A stretch of 64,000 bases of DNA from an uncultured Lachnospiraceae bacterium (GCA_900550235.1 URRQ01000003.1:31927-95926); one strand, 5' to 3'; positions 16,655 to 26,262 are shown, counted from the first letter of the stretch. Notes: a model not told the origin generated them from the letters alone. Translations and numbers: made by a program.

Positions 16655-17893
16655 ATGCTTATTGACGCAGAAAAAGTAATTATCCATTTAGAGGATATTT
16701 ACAAATGCGGAGAACAATCAGATGGAACATATTCGAGGATAGCGTATTCAGAAGAAGATATAAAAGGGCGAGAACTTTTCCGAAGCTGGTTTGAAGAAAT
16801 TGGAATTCCGACGCGAATGGACGAAGCCGGGAATGTAATTGCCAGATTTGAAGGAAAAGATCCGACTCTTCCGGCGATTCTCATGGGATCTCACTTGGAC
16901 ACAGTTCCGGATGGGGGAAAGTATGATGGAGTTGTAGGTTGTGTTGGTGGACTTGCAGTTTGTGAGGCGATGAAAAAATCGGGATACACACCAAATCATT
17001 CTATTGAAGTAATTGTATTTACAGATGAAGAAGGATATCGATTTGGAAGTGGTCTTTCGGGAAGCAGCGCAATTTGCGGAGTAGACGCTCATATTTCAGA
17101 TGAAGATTTAGATATGTATGGTCGAAAAAGAAAAGAAGTTTCCAAAAGGTATGGAATTAAAGTAGCAGATTCCTATAAGGCAAAAAGAGATCCGAAGTCA
17201 GTAGCTTGTTTTTTGGAGCTTCATGTAGAGCAAGGGGCGCGTTTGGATCGTACAGGAAAATCGATTGGAGTCGTTTCCTCGATTGCGGGAGTATCGAGAT
17301 TGGAAATCGAAATAGTCGGAGAAGCAAACCATGCAGGAAGTACCGCTATGAGCGATAGGAAGGATGCGCTTGTAAAAGCGGCAACGCTCATTGCAAAAAT
17401 TCCGGAAATTGTAAAGAAAAACGGAACAGAATTTACGGTTGCAACGGTTGGAACGATCAAAGTCACTCCGAATTCTGTGAATGTCATTCCTGGAACTTGC
17501 ACGTTCCATTTGGAAATTCGCGATCAGGACAGAAATGTAATGGAGGCGGTGGAAAAAGATGCGTTGGCATACTTAAAAACGCTTTGCGAAGAAGATGATT
17601 TGGAATTCACATTTAAAAAGATTTCCGATCACGCACCGGAACCAATGGCCGACTGGGTGAAAGATATAATTGAAGATACAACAAAAGAGTTGGGATATGA
17701 GTATTCTGTGATCCCAAGCGGCGCATTCCATGATTCGCTTACGATGGCTCCGGTATTTCCGACAGGAATGATTTTCGTTCCAAGCGTAGGAGGAATCAGC
17801 CATTCCAGATATGAATTTACAGAGGCAGAGGATATTGGAAAAGGCTGCGAAGTTTTGTTAAACACAGTATTAAAAGTAGATAACATGAAATAG
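16655..17893 (+). CDS. Zn-dependent M20 amidohydrolase (allantoate amidohydrolase / N-carbamoyl-amino-acid hydrolase)
   Basis: 412 residues of the HyuC/AllC branch of M20 amidases. Metal-site motifs are GSHLDTVPDGGKYDG, FTDEEGYRFG, LELHVEQG and the late ISHSRYEF His. The central dimerisation domain carries GEANHAGSTAMSDRKDA. It hydrolyses a ureido (carbamoyl) group to CO2, NH3 and an amine. A second family member at 36685 sits with allE and is the better AllC. This one, co-transcribed with a DAO-family flavoprotein and EtfAB, may act on an N-carbamoyl amino acid. The ATG at 16655 is 7 bp after GGAGGG; an out-of-frame ATG at 16651 encodes only four residues. Confidence 0.82.
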   Translation: MLIDAEKVIIHLEDIYKCGEQSDGTYSRIAYSEEDIKGRELFRSWFEEIGIPTRMDEAGNVIARFEGKDPTLPAILMGSHLDTVPDGGKYDGVVGCVGGLAVCEAMKKSGYTPNHSIEVIVFTDEEGYRFGSGLSGSSAICGVDAHISDEDLDMYGRKRKEVSKRYGIKVADSYKAKRDPKSVACFLELHVEQGARLDRTGKSIGVVSSIAGVSRLEIEIVGEANHAGSTAMSDRKDALVKAATLIAKIPEIVKKNGTEFTVATVGTIKVTPNSVNVIPGTCTFHLEIRDQDRNVMEAVEKDALAYLKTLCEEDDLEFTFKKISDHAPEPMADWVKDIIEDTTKELGYEYSVIPSGAFHDSLTMAPVFPTGMIFVPSVGGISHSRYEFTEAEDIGKGCEVLLNTVLKVDNMK

Positions 17894-17929
17894 GTCATGT
17901 TAGCATAAAGAGAAAGGAAGGTACAACAA

Positions 17930-19093
17930 ATGGAAAAGAAAAGAATTGGTATTATTGGTGGAGGTATTTCAGGAACATGTCTTGGATATCATTTAAGTCT
18001 CTATGATAATGCAGAGATTACGGTATTTGAAAAGAACACGATCGGAGGAGCTTCTACAGCGAAATCAGCTGGAACAGTATGTTTATTTGATGACTCTTTG
18101 AAAAACAGATACTGGGATGTACGACTTTATGGTTTTGAATCTTACTTAAAGATGGAAGAAGAAGAAAAAGGCTCTGCCGGATTTGATAAAACAGGTACTC
18201 TTGTAGTTGCAACAAACGAAGAAGTAGAAAAAGTTATCAAAACAGGAATTGCGCTTGCAAAAGCAGCAGGATACACAGGAGAGTATATTACAGACAAAGA
18301 CAGAATCAAAGAAATCCTTCCGGACATTTCTACAGATAATATTCTTGGAGCAGGATACACACAAGATGATGGATACTTTGACGGAACAATGATTTCCAAT
18401 ACTTATGCAAAGAAATTACAGGCAAATGGTGGAACTGTAAAAACAGGTGTAGAAGTAACGGAAGTAAAAGTAGTAGATAATAAAGTAACAGGATTAAAAA
18501 CAAGCGAAGGCATCGATTACGATTTTGATGTTGTAGTTGATTGTACAGGTCCTTGGAGCAAATTCACAGGAGAAATGGTAGGAGTTGATGTTCCAATCTG
18601 GCATACAAAAGCGGAAGCATTCTTCTTATGTCCTCCGGGGAAAAAACTTGGTTATACATTCCCGGTATTAAAATATCCTGAATTCTATGCGTTGAGAGCA
18701 GGAGATAATATTTTCATCTGTAAATCACACCTTTCTATGGATTTAAACAATCCAATGCATGCAGGACAGTGGGATCCAGACAAATTACCGGCAACAGGCG
18801 GAACAGATGATTACTTTATCGATTTCTTATTAGATCAGTTAGACGCAAAAGTACCGGGTATCGTAGACAGCGGTCTTGTATCTTCTTGGTTATCTTACAG
18901 AGCAGAGCCGAAGGATTTCTGGCCAATTCTTGGAGAAACACCGGTAGAAGGTTATATGCTTGCAACAGGATACGGCGGAAATGGTGTGATTGAAGCACCT
19001 GCAGCGAGCCGTGACCTTGCAAAATTAATCATGGTTGGAGAATCTACACCATTATTGGAAAACTGGGCATTCAAACGTTTGATTGAAAAATAA
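17930..19093 (+). CDS. FAD-dependent oxidoreductase, DAO family
   Basis: 387 residues of the D-amino-acid oxidase / sarcosine dehydrogenase fold. The FAD-binding GIIGGGISG lies at residues ~8-16. An AKSAGTVCLF segment follows the dinucleotide site, and the C-terminal YRAEPKDFWPILGETP and TGYGGNGVIEAPA match the DAO flavin-binding end. Such enzymes oxidise C-N bonds of amino acids or N-substituted glycines. EtfB and EtfA follow directly, so electrons probably go to ETF rather than O2, fitting an anaerobe. The substrate is unknown; the product of the upstream amidohydrolase is the natural guess. Confidence 0.82.
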   Translation: MEKKRIGIIGGGISGTCLGYHLSLYDNAEITVFEKNTIGGASTAKSAGTVCLFDDSLKNRYWDVRLYGFESYLKMEEEEKGSAGFDKTGTLVVATNEEVEKVIKTGIALAKAAGYTGEYITDKDRIKEILPDISTDNILGAGYTQDDGYFDGTMISNTYAKKLQANGGTVKTGVEVTEVKVVDNKVTGLKTSEGIDYDFDVVVDCTGPWSKFTGEMVGVDVPIWHTKAEAFFLCPPGKKLGYTFPVLKYPEFYALRAGDNIFICKSHLSMDLNNPMHAGQWDPDKLPATGGTDDYFIDFLLDQLDAKVPGIVDSGLVSSWLSYRAEPKDFWPILGETPVEGYMLATGYGGNGVIEAPAASRDLAKLIMVGESTPLLENWAFKRLIEK

Positions 19094-19134
19094 GAATCCC
19101 GTAACATGTTGATTGAGTTAGATTGGAGAAAAAA

Positions 19135-19923
19135 ATGGATATAGCAGTTCTTATTAAACAGGTTCCTGTTTCGAATGATGTATCGGTTGATCCGGAAACA
19201 CATGCTCTTGTGCGCGCCAGTTCAGAAGGAATGATCAATCCGGCTGACTTGAATGCGATTGAAGCGGCAATGGTGTTAAAAGAGCAGACAGAAGGCAAGG
19301 TTGTTGTGTTTACAATGGGACCTCCGGATGCAGAAAAAGCGTTACGTGACGCTATGGCACTTGGTTGTGATGAAAGTGTATTGCTTTCCGATCGTTGCCT
19401 TGGAGGAGCTGATACAATTGCTACTGCAAAACCTCTTGCAAGAGCGATTGAAAAATATGGAAAATTTGATTTGATTTTAAGTGGAGCGTTATCTTCGGAT
19501 GGAGCAACGGGGCAGGTAGGCGCTATGGTCGCAGAATACTTGAATATTCCACATGTTTCTGAAATCTCTGCCATTGAGTATGAAGGTAAGGATACCATAC
19601 AGGCAGTTAAAAAATATCAAGGAGAGGAAGTTGTGATCGAAGCACAGCTTCCGACTCTCATGACAGTATGTTTCGGATGCAACGAGCCGCGTCTTGCGAC
19701 TCTGCGTACGAAACGCGCAGCAAAAACAAAACCTTTGGAAGTATATACAAATGCAGAACTTCAGTTTGCAGAAACTGAAATTGGTCTTGCGGGTTCGCCG
19801 ACGACCGTAACAGATTCTTTCTCGCCGGAAAGAACAAGAAAAGCTACGATGCTTAAGGGTACACCGGAAGAGATGGCTGCAAAGATCAGAGAATTAATAG
19901 AGATTGAGAAAGGAAAGAATTAA
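19135..19923 (+). CDS. etfB: Electron transfer flavoprotein beta subunit
   Basis: 262 residues. The start MDIAVLIKQVPV and the segments NPADLNAIEAAM-like, GPPDAEKALRDAMALGCDE and SGALSSDGATGQVGAMVAEYL are EtfB hallmarks. The AMP/FAD-binding subunit pairs with EtfA to carry electrons from flavin dehydrogenases. The ATG at 19135 follows GGAG; an in-frame TTG at 19123 is less likely. It is co-transcribed with the DAO-family oxidoreductase, its likely electron donor. Confidence 0.93.
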   Translation: MDIAVLIKQVPVSNDVSVDPETHALVRASSEGMINPADLNAIEAAMVLKEQTEGKVVVFTMGPPDAEKALRDAMALGCDESVLLSDRCLGGADTIATAKPLARAIEKYGKFDLILSGALSSDGATGQVGAMVAEYLNIPHVSEISAIEYEGKDTIQAVKKYQGEEVVIEAQLPTLMTVCFGCNEPRLATLRTKRAAKTKPLEVYTNAELQFAETEIGLAGSPTTVTDSFSPERTRKATMLKGTPEEMAAKIRELIEIEKGKN

Positions 19924-20904
19924 ATGGCTAATGGAATTTGTGTGTTTGCAGAACACTATAACGGAAATGTAGAAACTGTAGTGTCAGAACTTGTTTCCGC
20001 AGCGCATTTCATTCAGGAAACAACAAAAGAAAAAATATCTGCAGTTGTAGTATCTCATGATTGCGAAGGTATCATTGCGCAGCTAAAGGGGTTGGATTTT
20101 GATGAAATATATGCCGTGAAAACAGACAAAGACTATGCGTTTCAAGATGATGCGGTAAGCCAGGTTGTAGCAGATATGATTCGCACAATTGATCCATCGA
20201 GCGTTCTTGTGCCTGCTACGATTATAGGTCGTTCTATTTTTTCGCGTGTCGCTGCCAAGCTTGGATGTGGTCTTACAGCAGACTGTACAGAATTATTAGT
20301 AGGAACAAAAGAAGATGGTTCTTACTATATCAAACAGAATAAACCGTCATTTGGGGAAAACGTGTTTGTGACGATTGTGACAAAAGATAATGTATACCCA
20401 CAGATGATGACCGTAAGACCTGGAGTATACCAACCGTTCGAAGGAACAACAGAAAAAGAGCCTGAAGTAAAATACTTGGAGGTAGAAGTTCCGGAATCGA
20501 AAGTGAAAGTGGTAGAAAAACGTCCGGCAGCCTCCAACGCAGATAGTATTCTTGCTGCAGAGACAGTTGTTGTTGGTGGAAGAGGAACGGAAAGTGAAGA
20601 AAGTTTCCGACTTTTGAAAGAATTTGCAGATAGTTTAGATGCTGCAATCGGCGGAACAAGACCTCTTGTTGACACGGGATTTATTCCGTTTGAACATCAG
20701 ATCGGTCAGACAGGGTATACGATCAGACCACGTATCTGTTTGTCGTTTGGTGTGTCGGGTGCAATTCAGCATACCGAAGGAATCAAAGATACAAAGCTTA
20801 TGATAGCTGTGAACCAAGATGAAGAAGCGCCGATTTTCAATATTGCGGATTATGGTATTGTAGGAGATTTGAATGAAATCCTTGCAAAATATCTCGGGAA
20901 ATAA
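19924..20904 (+). CDS. etfA: Electron transfer flavoprotein alpha subunit
   Basis: 326 residues. The C-terminal FAD-binding domain has VVVGGRGTESEESFRLLKEF, GGTRPLVDTGF, HQIGQTGYTIRP and SFGVSGAIQHTEG, all EtfA signatures. The start codon directly abuts the etfB stop, indicating coupling. It is the last gene of the four-gene amidohydrolase-DAO-etfBA operon, followed by a bidirectional terminator. The electron acceptor is not encoded here. Confidence 0.94.
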   Translation: MANGICVFAEHYNGNVETVVSELVSAAHFIQETTKEKISAVVVSHDCEGIIAQLKGLDFDEIYAVKTDKDYAFQDDAVSQVVADMIRTIDPSSVLVPATIIGRSIFSRVAAKLGCGLTADCTELLVGTKEDGSYYIKQNKPSFGENVFVTIVTKDNVYPQMMTVRPGVYQPFEGTTEKEPEVKYLEVEVPESKVKVVEKRPAASNADSILAAETVVVGGRGTESEESFRLLKEFADSLDAAIGGTRPLVDTGFIPFEHQIGQTGYTIRPRICLSFGVSGAIQHTEGIKDTKLMIAVNQDEEAPIFNIADYGIVGDLNEILAKYLGK

Positions 20905-21057
20905 GTTACTGAAAAATATTGTCCGAAATGGATAGAAAATGAAAGATAATTTATCGCTTTAAGTCAATGAATTAGATTGTGTAATATATTATAATTAGCA
21001 ATATACATAATAAATATAGTGGCAAAGCGGAATGACTGTACATAATTACTAAAAGTA

Positions 21058-21090
21058 AACGGGCAGGTTCTTTTATACCTGCCCGTTTTT
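21058..21090. terminator. Bidirectional terminator between etfA and the DUF2877 gene
   Basis: AACGGGCAGGT (21058-21068) pairs with ACCTGCCCGTT (21077-21087), followed by T5. The preceding 150 bp after etfA (20905-21057) hold no recognisable gene. Confidence 0.88.
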
Positions 21091-21094
21091 ATGA

Positions 21095-21940
21095 TTAAAG
21101 ATAGAGAGAGAACAAGATGCCGCAAAGAGTATCCATTCCCGATGAATGTCCGATTTCATGGAAAACGGAGGAAATGTAAGTGGGATTAGGAACTTCCGTA
21201 AGAGAATTGACTGCTGTGCTGAATTTGCCTTCCAAAGCGCAAAGTAAAAAAGCACGGCTAATGTCATTGGTATTTGTTAAGGAATCTCGGATTGTTTTCT
21301 TTAGTATTTCGGCAAAGTGTGAGTCCGATTTTCCTGTAAGAATTAATCCGGCAAGCATTCCACATAGGAAATCATCTCCTGAAGGAGTCAGACCGGTTCC
21401 AAGCCCGATCAATCTGGCGAGAAAAACGGAAGAAGATGCATCGTTTCCATTTTGGATGCAATGATAAGCCTGTGACAAATAATTACGCGCGCCTTCTAAT
21501 AATAAGGAAGGAAGTTCGATAGAACGATCGCGGTAATTGCGGTAAAGTACATCAAATCCTCCGGTGCGTGAGGAAGAGAGAACTGTTTCTACATTTTTCT
21601 TCAAAACTTTCATGTCGAGTGGGCTTAAAATTTTATTTAATTCGCATGGAAATACTTCGGCAGAGTCATAATAAAAGACAGAGGAGCCGATGATTACAGA
21701 AGTGTCGGTGATTTCGACAGGCATGTTCGTGTCAACGTCAAGTTCTTCCATAGTTTTTTCATCCAGGTTGGATAAAAGGCTGATAGGTGATAAAGGTGAA
21801 TGACAGGATTGTAAAGCGAGTAATGAGCCATCTATATTCATGTTGATTGTTTTGCGGTAAACGGAATGAATAACTCCGTTCTGTTTATTTTTTAATAATT
21901 GCAATACCAGATCTGACAATTGCATAATTCTGTAAGTCAT
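21095..21940 (-). CDS. allH: DUF2877 protein, AllH-like subunit of oxamate carbamoyltransferase
   Basis: 281 residues. The DUF2877 signature LIGLGTGLTPSGDDFLCGML lies in the C-terminal half. DUF2877 proteins include E. coli YlbF/AllH, the third component with FdrA/AllF and YlbE/AllG of oxamate carbamoyltransferase, which splits oxalurate into oxamate and carbamoyl phosphate. The fdrA-ylbE partner is encoded 9 kb away as a single fused gene, so this is the missing subunit (inference). The start is the ATG at 21940 with AGGAGG; the frame upstream to 22012 has no ribosome site. It is divergent from the first allantoinase gene. Confidence 0.8.
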   Translation of the reverse strand: MTYRIMQLSDLVLQLLKNKQNGVIHSVYRKTINMNIDGSLLALQSCHSPLSPISLLSNLDEKTMEELDVDTNMPVEITDTSVIIGSSVFYYDSAEVFPCELNKILSPLDMKVLKKNVETVLSSSRTGGFDVLYRNYRDRSIELPSLLLEGARNYLSQAYHCIQNGNDASSSVFLARLIGLGTGLTPSGDDFLCGMLAGLILTGKSDSHFAEILKKTIRDSLTNTNDISRAFLLCALEGKFSTAVNSLTEVPNPTYISSVFHEIGHSSGMDTLCGILFSLYL

Positions 21941-21966
21941 AATGTACCTCCTGAAGGAATTTCTGA

Positions 21967-21988
21967 TTTTGGTACATATTATGGTAAC
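21967..21988. promoter_or_regulatory. Direct TGGTA repeats in the allH/allB divergent region
   Basis: TTTTGGTACA (21967-21976) and TTATGGTAAC (21979-21988) are 12 bp apart in the 96-bp divergent gap. They loosely recall TTGG-type boxes of PucR-family regulators. No clear sigma-A promoter was recognised in either direction, consistent with activator dependence. Confidence 0.3.
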
Positions 21989-22036
21989 AGAAAATAAAGA
22001 AAACCGCAACATAAGACGAAAAGGAGGAAAAGAGTT

Positions 22037-23440
22037 ATGTATGATTTATTGATTAAGAATGGAAAGCTGGTAACACCGGATCGTATTTATGAGGCAACAG
22101 TAGCGATCAATGACGGAAAATATGCAGCATTCCTTGCCCCAGGGGCAGAAGTGGAAGCAAAAGAAGTAATTGATGCAAAAGGAAACTACGTGTTCCCTGG
22201 TATCATTGATTGCCATGCACACTTAAACGAACCGGGATTTGAGTATCGAGAAGATTTTGAGACAGGATCTCGTGCTGCAGCAGTTGCAGGATGTACAACA
22301 TTGATTGATATGCCTCTTAATAATGATCCTTCTTTGATGAACAAAGAGATTTTTGATCTGAAAATGGGAAAAATCAGCAAACACTCTGTTGTAGATTATG
22401 CATTGTGGGGAGGTATTGTTGGTGATTATGACGATCAACCGGGTTCTGTAAAAAATAATATGAATGACCTTGTAGACCTTCACAATTGTGGAGTTGCAGC
22501 ATTCAAAGGTTTTACTTGTCCTAATGGAGATCTTTTCCCGACAGTAAATATGGGAAATGTTCGTAAAGCGTTAGAAATCTTAAAACCATATAATGCCCTT
22601 TGCGGATTCCATTGTGAAGAGTGGGGACAGGTTTATGAGATGGAGAAAGAAGCGAAAGCAAAAGAAGGACGCACAAACGAAGAGAAAATTCGTGACTTCC
22701 TTGATTCTCATGATGTATGGACAGAATACGTTGCTACAAAGAACGTAATTGATATGGCTCGTGCAACAGGAGGAAGAGTACACATCTGTCACGTTAGCCA
22801 TCCGATGGTTGCTCAGGTGGTAAAAGATGCGATTCACGAAGGACTTCCTATTACAGCAGAAACATGTCCACATTACCTTGGTTTTACAGAAGATTTTGTA
22901 TTCGAAAAAGGCGCACCTGCAAAATGTACACCTCCAATGAGAAAGAAAGAAGACATGGAGAAACTTTGGGATTACGTGCTTGACGGAACATTATCTTGTG
23001 TTGGTAGCGACCATTCACCTGCAGCAGACGAAGAAAAAGATAATGCAACAAAAGATATTTGGCATGCATGGGGCGGATTAAACGCAATTCAGTTCTTCCT
23101 TCCTATGATGTTTGATATGGTTGTTCATAAAAAAGGCTTATGCCCGACATTGATTGCAAAAGTAATGGACTATAATCCGGCAAAAGTATTCGGTCTTTAT
23201 GGACGTAAAGGTGCGTTTGAACTCGGATTTGACGGGGATATTGTAATTCTTGATCCGGAAAAAGCATGGAAATGTGAACAGGAAAAATTATTGACAAAAG
23301 GACATGTGTCTTGCTTTGACGGTTTAGAAGGAAAAGGAGCTCCTGTTTGTACGATCATCAGAGGTAAAGTGGTTGCTGAAGATGGAATGTACAAAGAAGA
23401 AGCAATCGGATTTGGTGAATACATTACACCTGTAAAATAA
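22037..23440 (+). CDS. allB: Allantoinase / cyclic amidohydrolase, copy 1
   Basis: 467 residues of the amidohydrolase superfamily (allantoinase, dihydropyrimidinase, hydantoinase). The metal motif is DCHAHLNEPGF (about residues 56-66). The carboxylated-lysine position lies in AFKGFTCPNG, with further metal and substrate residues in HICHVSHP and VGSDHSPA. It opens the cyclic ureide ring, probably allantoin to allantoate. It is the first gene of an operon whose order, allantoinase then NCS1 permease, is repeated twice. Specificity (allantoin versus hydantoin or dihydropyrimidine) cannot be fixed by eye. Confidence 0.85.
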   Translation: MYDLLIKNGKLVTPDRIYEATVAINDGKYAAFLAPGAEVEAKEVIDAKGNYVFPGIIDCHAHLNEPGFEYREDFETGSRAAAVAGCTTLIDMPLNNDPSLMNKEIFDLKMGKISKHSVVDYALWGGIVGDYDDQPGSVKNNMNDLVDLHNCGVAAFKGFTCPNGDLFPTVNMGNVRKALEILKPYNALCGFHCEEWGQVYEMEKEAKAKEGRTNEEKIRDFLDSHDVWTEYVATKNVIDMARATGGRVHICHVSHPMVAQVVKDAIHEGLPITAETCPHYLGFTEDFVFEKGAPAKCTPPMRKKEDMEKLWDYVLDGTLSCVGSDHSPAADEEKDNATKDIWHAWGGLNAIQFFLPMMFDMVVHKKGLCPTLIAKVMDYNPAKVFGLYGRKGAFELGFDGDIVILDPEKAWKCEQEKLLTKGHVSCFDGLEGKGAPVCTIIRGKVVAEDGMYKEEAIGFGEYITPVK

Positions 23441-23468
23441 TAGACGATCAGAGAAGTAGGAGAGAGTT

Positions 23469-24830
23469 ATGAGTGAAGTAAAAAATGATGTAAAAAAAGA
23501 AGCCAGCTCGCTGGCGCCGATTCCGGCAAAAGACCGTATTATGGGTTGGGGCTCCAACACAATGTTATGGTTAGGTGGATGTATTTCCATCGGTACATTG
23601 ACAATGGGTTCTGCACAGCTTGAAAAAGGGTTGAACTTAATCCAGTTATTTGCAGCCGTATTTCTTGGATCATTGATTCTTGTAATCGGTATTGCGGCAA
23701 ATGACCAGTTTAGTTACAAAACAGGTGCTCCATATGCCATTCAGTTGAAGAGTGCATTTGGTACAAAAGGAAGTATTGTTCCTGTTATGATTCGAGGATT
23801 GCCTGCTATTGTATGGTATGGTTTCCAAACATGGCTTGGAGGAGCAGCTCTGAATAATATTTCTATTGCCTTTTTTGGTTATGACAATATTTGGTTATTC
23901 TTTATCTTATTCCAGCTTGTACAGATTTTCCTTTCTATGAAAGGATTCCAAGGAGCGAAATGGGTTGGAAATATTGCCGGAGTTGTAATCTCTATTGCGA
24001 TGGTCTACTTATTATATATCTGTTTGTCACAGTATGGAGATGTCATCGGAACAAAACTTATGAACAAAGAAGGAACATGGGGAATGCCATTTATCGCAGC
24101 TGTCATTGCTTTCTTTGGTAACAGTACAACAGTTATGTTAAATGCGGGTGACTATGCTCGTGAAATGAAATCCGGATATTCTGCAACAAAACGTGGAGCA
24201 TCTTATTTCCTTGCTATGGTTCCAGCAACAGTATTACTTGGTCTTATTGGTGCGATGGCTTCTACAGCAACAGGAATCGCAAACCCGATCAATGCGTTTG
24301 CTCAGATGGTAGATAACAAGCTTGTTCTTGTTGTAACATTAGGATTTATTATCTTTGCACAGTTATCAACAAACCTTGCAAGTAACGTAATTCCACCTGC
24401 ATATGCATTTATGGATGCGTTTAAGATGAAACATAAAACAGCAGTTATCCTTGTTGGTATTCTTGCAGTTGCAACATGCCCTTGGATTTTAACAAATGAT
24501 AGTTCTGCAGCAGGACTCGATGTTTTCGTAAAAGTTTATACAGCGTTCTTTGGACCGATTTTTGCAGTATTGATTACAGACTTCTTTGTTCTTCATAAGA
24601 GAACATATACAGAAGAAGCTCTTGCAGATCTTTACAACGACAAGGGAGATCACGCTGGTGTAAACTGGGCAGCAATTATTGCCATTGCAGTTGGAGCTGT
24701 AATCGGACTTATTAATGTAGATATTTCTTTCTTTACAGCAACAATTCCTACAGGACTTATTTATTACTTCTGCATGAAGAATATGAAGTCATGTGCACGT
24801 TTTAGAAAAGGAACAACATTAGAAAAATAA
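23469..24830 (+). CDS. NCS1-family ureide/nucleobase permease, copy 1
   Basis: 453 residues with about 12 membrane helices. Features of the nucleobase:cation symporter-1 family (cytosine, allantoin, uracil, hydantoin) include the early GWGSNTMLWLGGCISIG, RGLPAIVWYGFQTWLGG and STNLASNVIPPAYAF. It probably imports allantoin or a related cyclic ureide for the flanking amidohydrolases. It lies 28 bp after the first allantoinase and 19 bp before the second. It is clearly paralogous to the permease at 26263. Confidence 0.85.
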   Translation: MSEVKNDVKKEASSLAPIPAKDRIMGWGSNTMLWLGGCISIGTLTMGSAQLEKGLNLIQLFAAVFLGSLILVIGIAANDQFSYKTGAPYAIQLKSAFGTKGSIVPVMIRGLPAIVWYGFQTWLGGAALNNISIAFFGYDNIWLFFILFQLVQIFLSMKGFQGAKWVGNIAGVVISIAMVYLLYICLSQYGDVIGTKLMNKEGTWGMPFIAAVIAFFGNSTTVMLNAGDYAREMKSGYSATKRGASYFLAMVPATVLLGLIGAMASTATGIANPINAFAQMVDNKLVLVVTLGFIIFAQLSTNLASNVIPPAYAFMDAFKMKHKTAVILVGILAVATCPWILTNDSSAAGLDVFVKVYTAFFGPIFAVLITDFFVLHKRTYTEEALADLYNDKGDHAGVNWAAIIAIAVGAVIGLINVDISFFTATIPTGLIYYFCMKNMKSCARFRKGTTLEK

Positions 24831-24849
24831 GAAACAGGAGGATATTCTT

Positions 24850-26223
24850 ATGTTTGATGTGTTAATTAAAAATGGAAAAATTGTAACAGCAGATGCAATT
24901 ACGGAAGGGAATATTGCAGTAAGCGATGGAAAGATCGCTGCAATTTTGGAAAAAGGCGTGGAGCCGGAAGCGGCAAAAGTGATCGATGCGAAAGGGAACT
25001 ATGTGTTCCCTGGAGCAATTGATACGCATGCACATTTAAATGATCCGGGATTTGAGTGGCGTGAAGATTACGAACATGGAACAGCAGCAGCAGCGCTTGG
25101 CGGTTATACAACTGTCATTGATATGCCACTTCAGAATGATCCTTGTATGACTAATGCAGAGGCATTTGATTTTAAAGAAAATAAAGTTTCTCCAAATGCT
25201 TACGTAGACTATTGTTTCTGGGGTGGTCTTACAAGCTATAACTTTGGTGATCTGAAAGATTTGGATGAAAAAGGATGTGTATCTTTTAAATCATTTATCG
25301 GACCGGTTTCTCCGGATTATGAGTCTTTGAATTATGGACAGGCTATGGAAGCTATGGACATCATCAAACAATTTGGCGGACGTGCAGGTTTCCACTGTGA
25401 AGATTACGCAATTATCAAAAATCAGGAAAAGAGAATGAAAGAAGCAGGACGTAATGACTGGAAAGCATTCTTGGAATCACGCCCAGTAGTTGCTGAAATC
25501 GTTGCTACAGACGCGATTATTGAAATTGCAAAAGCAACAGGATGTAAAGCGCATATTTGCCATGTATCTCATCCGGCAGTGGCGAAGAAGATCAAAGCCG
25601 CTCAAGACGAGGGATATGATATTACAGCAGAGACATGTACACATTACCTTACATTTACATGTGATGATGTTATTGAAAAAGGACCTCTTTACAAATGTGC
25701 TCCGATTCTCCAGCCAAAAGAAGCGGTGGAAGAAATGTGGGAATATGTAAAAGCAGGTGTGTTTAGTGGAATTGCTTCCGACCATTCACCATGTTCTTAT
25801 GATGAAAAATACAATGAAATTCTTGGAAATAAGATTGAGACGGTATTTGATGTATGGGGTGGCTGCTCGGGAATTCAGAGCGGTTTTCAAGCAACATTCA
25901 GCGAAGGTGTTGTAAAACGTGGTGTATGCCCGACTGTGATTGCTAATGCAATGTCAGTTCTTCCAGCGAAAGCGTTTGGCATTTACGGTAAAAAAGGTGA
26001 TATCAAAGTTGGATTTGATGCAGACTTATTGATCGTAGATCCAGAGAAAGAGTGGGAAATCACAAGCGACTCTCTTCTTTATGTGAACAAGATTTCTGCA
26101 TTTGTAGGATTAAAAGGAAAAGGTCTTCCAGTAATGACATTGGTTCGTGGTAATGTGATTGCAGAAGATGGTAAGATCGTTGCAGAAAAAGGATGTGGAG
26201 AACTCGTTAAGAGAATCAAATAA
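24850..26223 (+). CDS. allB: Allantoinase / cyclic amidohydrolase, copy 2
   Basis: 457 residues, paralogous to the product of 22037. It keeps DTHAHLNDPGF (about residue 56), SFKSFIGPVSP with the bridging lysine, KAHICHVSHPAVAKK and IASDHSPCSYDEK. All metal-ligand segments are intact, so both copies should be active. The substrate loop after the lysine differs (GPVSPDYES versus CPNGDLF), hinting at different ureide preference. It is third in the operon, with an AGGAGG site. Confidence 0.85.
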   Translation: MFDVLIKNGKIVTADAITEGNIAVSDGKIAAILEKGVEPEAAKVIDAKGNYVFPGAIDTHAHLNDPGFEWREDYEHGTAAAALGGYTTVIDMPLQNDPCMTNAEAFDFKENKVSPNAYVDYCFWGGLTSYNFGDLKDLDEKGCVSFKSFIGPVSPDYESLNYGQAMEAMDIIKQFGGRAGFHCEDYAIIKNQEKRMKEAGRNDWKAFLESRPVVAEIVATDAIIEIAKATGCKAHICHVSHPAVAKKIKAAQDEGYDITAETCTHYLTFTCDDVIEKGPLYKCAPILQPKEAVEEMWEYVKAGVFSGIASDHSPCSYDEKYNEILGNKIETVFDVWGGCSGIQSGFQATFSEGVVKRGVCPTVIANAMSVLPAKAFGIYGKKGDIKVGFDADLLIVDPEKEWEITSDSLLYVNKISAFVGLKGKGLPVMTLVRGNVIAEDGKIVAEKGCGELVKRIK

Positions 26224-26262
26224 GACGGATATTACGACAGAAGATGAAAGGAGAAAAAGAGA

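Noticed and set aside
16651..16665. Out-of-frame ATG just before the amidohydrolase start, possible leader peptide
   Set aside because: It encodes four residues only and lies 3-4 bp from the ribosome site; chance overlap is simpler.
20905..21057. Possible small RNA or short gene after etfA
   Set aside because: A/T-rich sequence with no ribosome site, no credible frame and no stable structure other than the terminator that follows.
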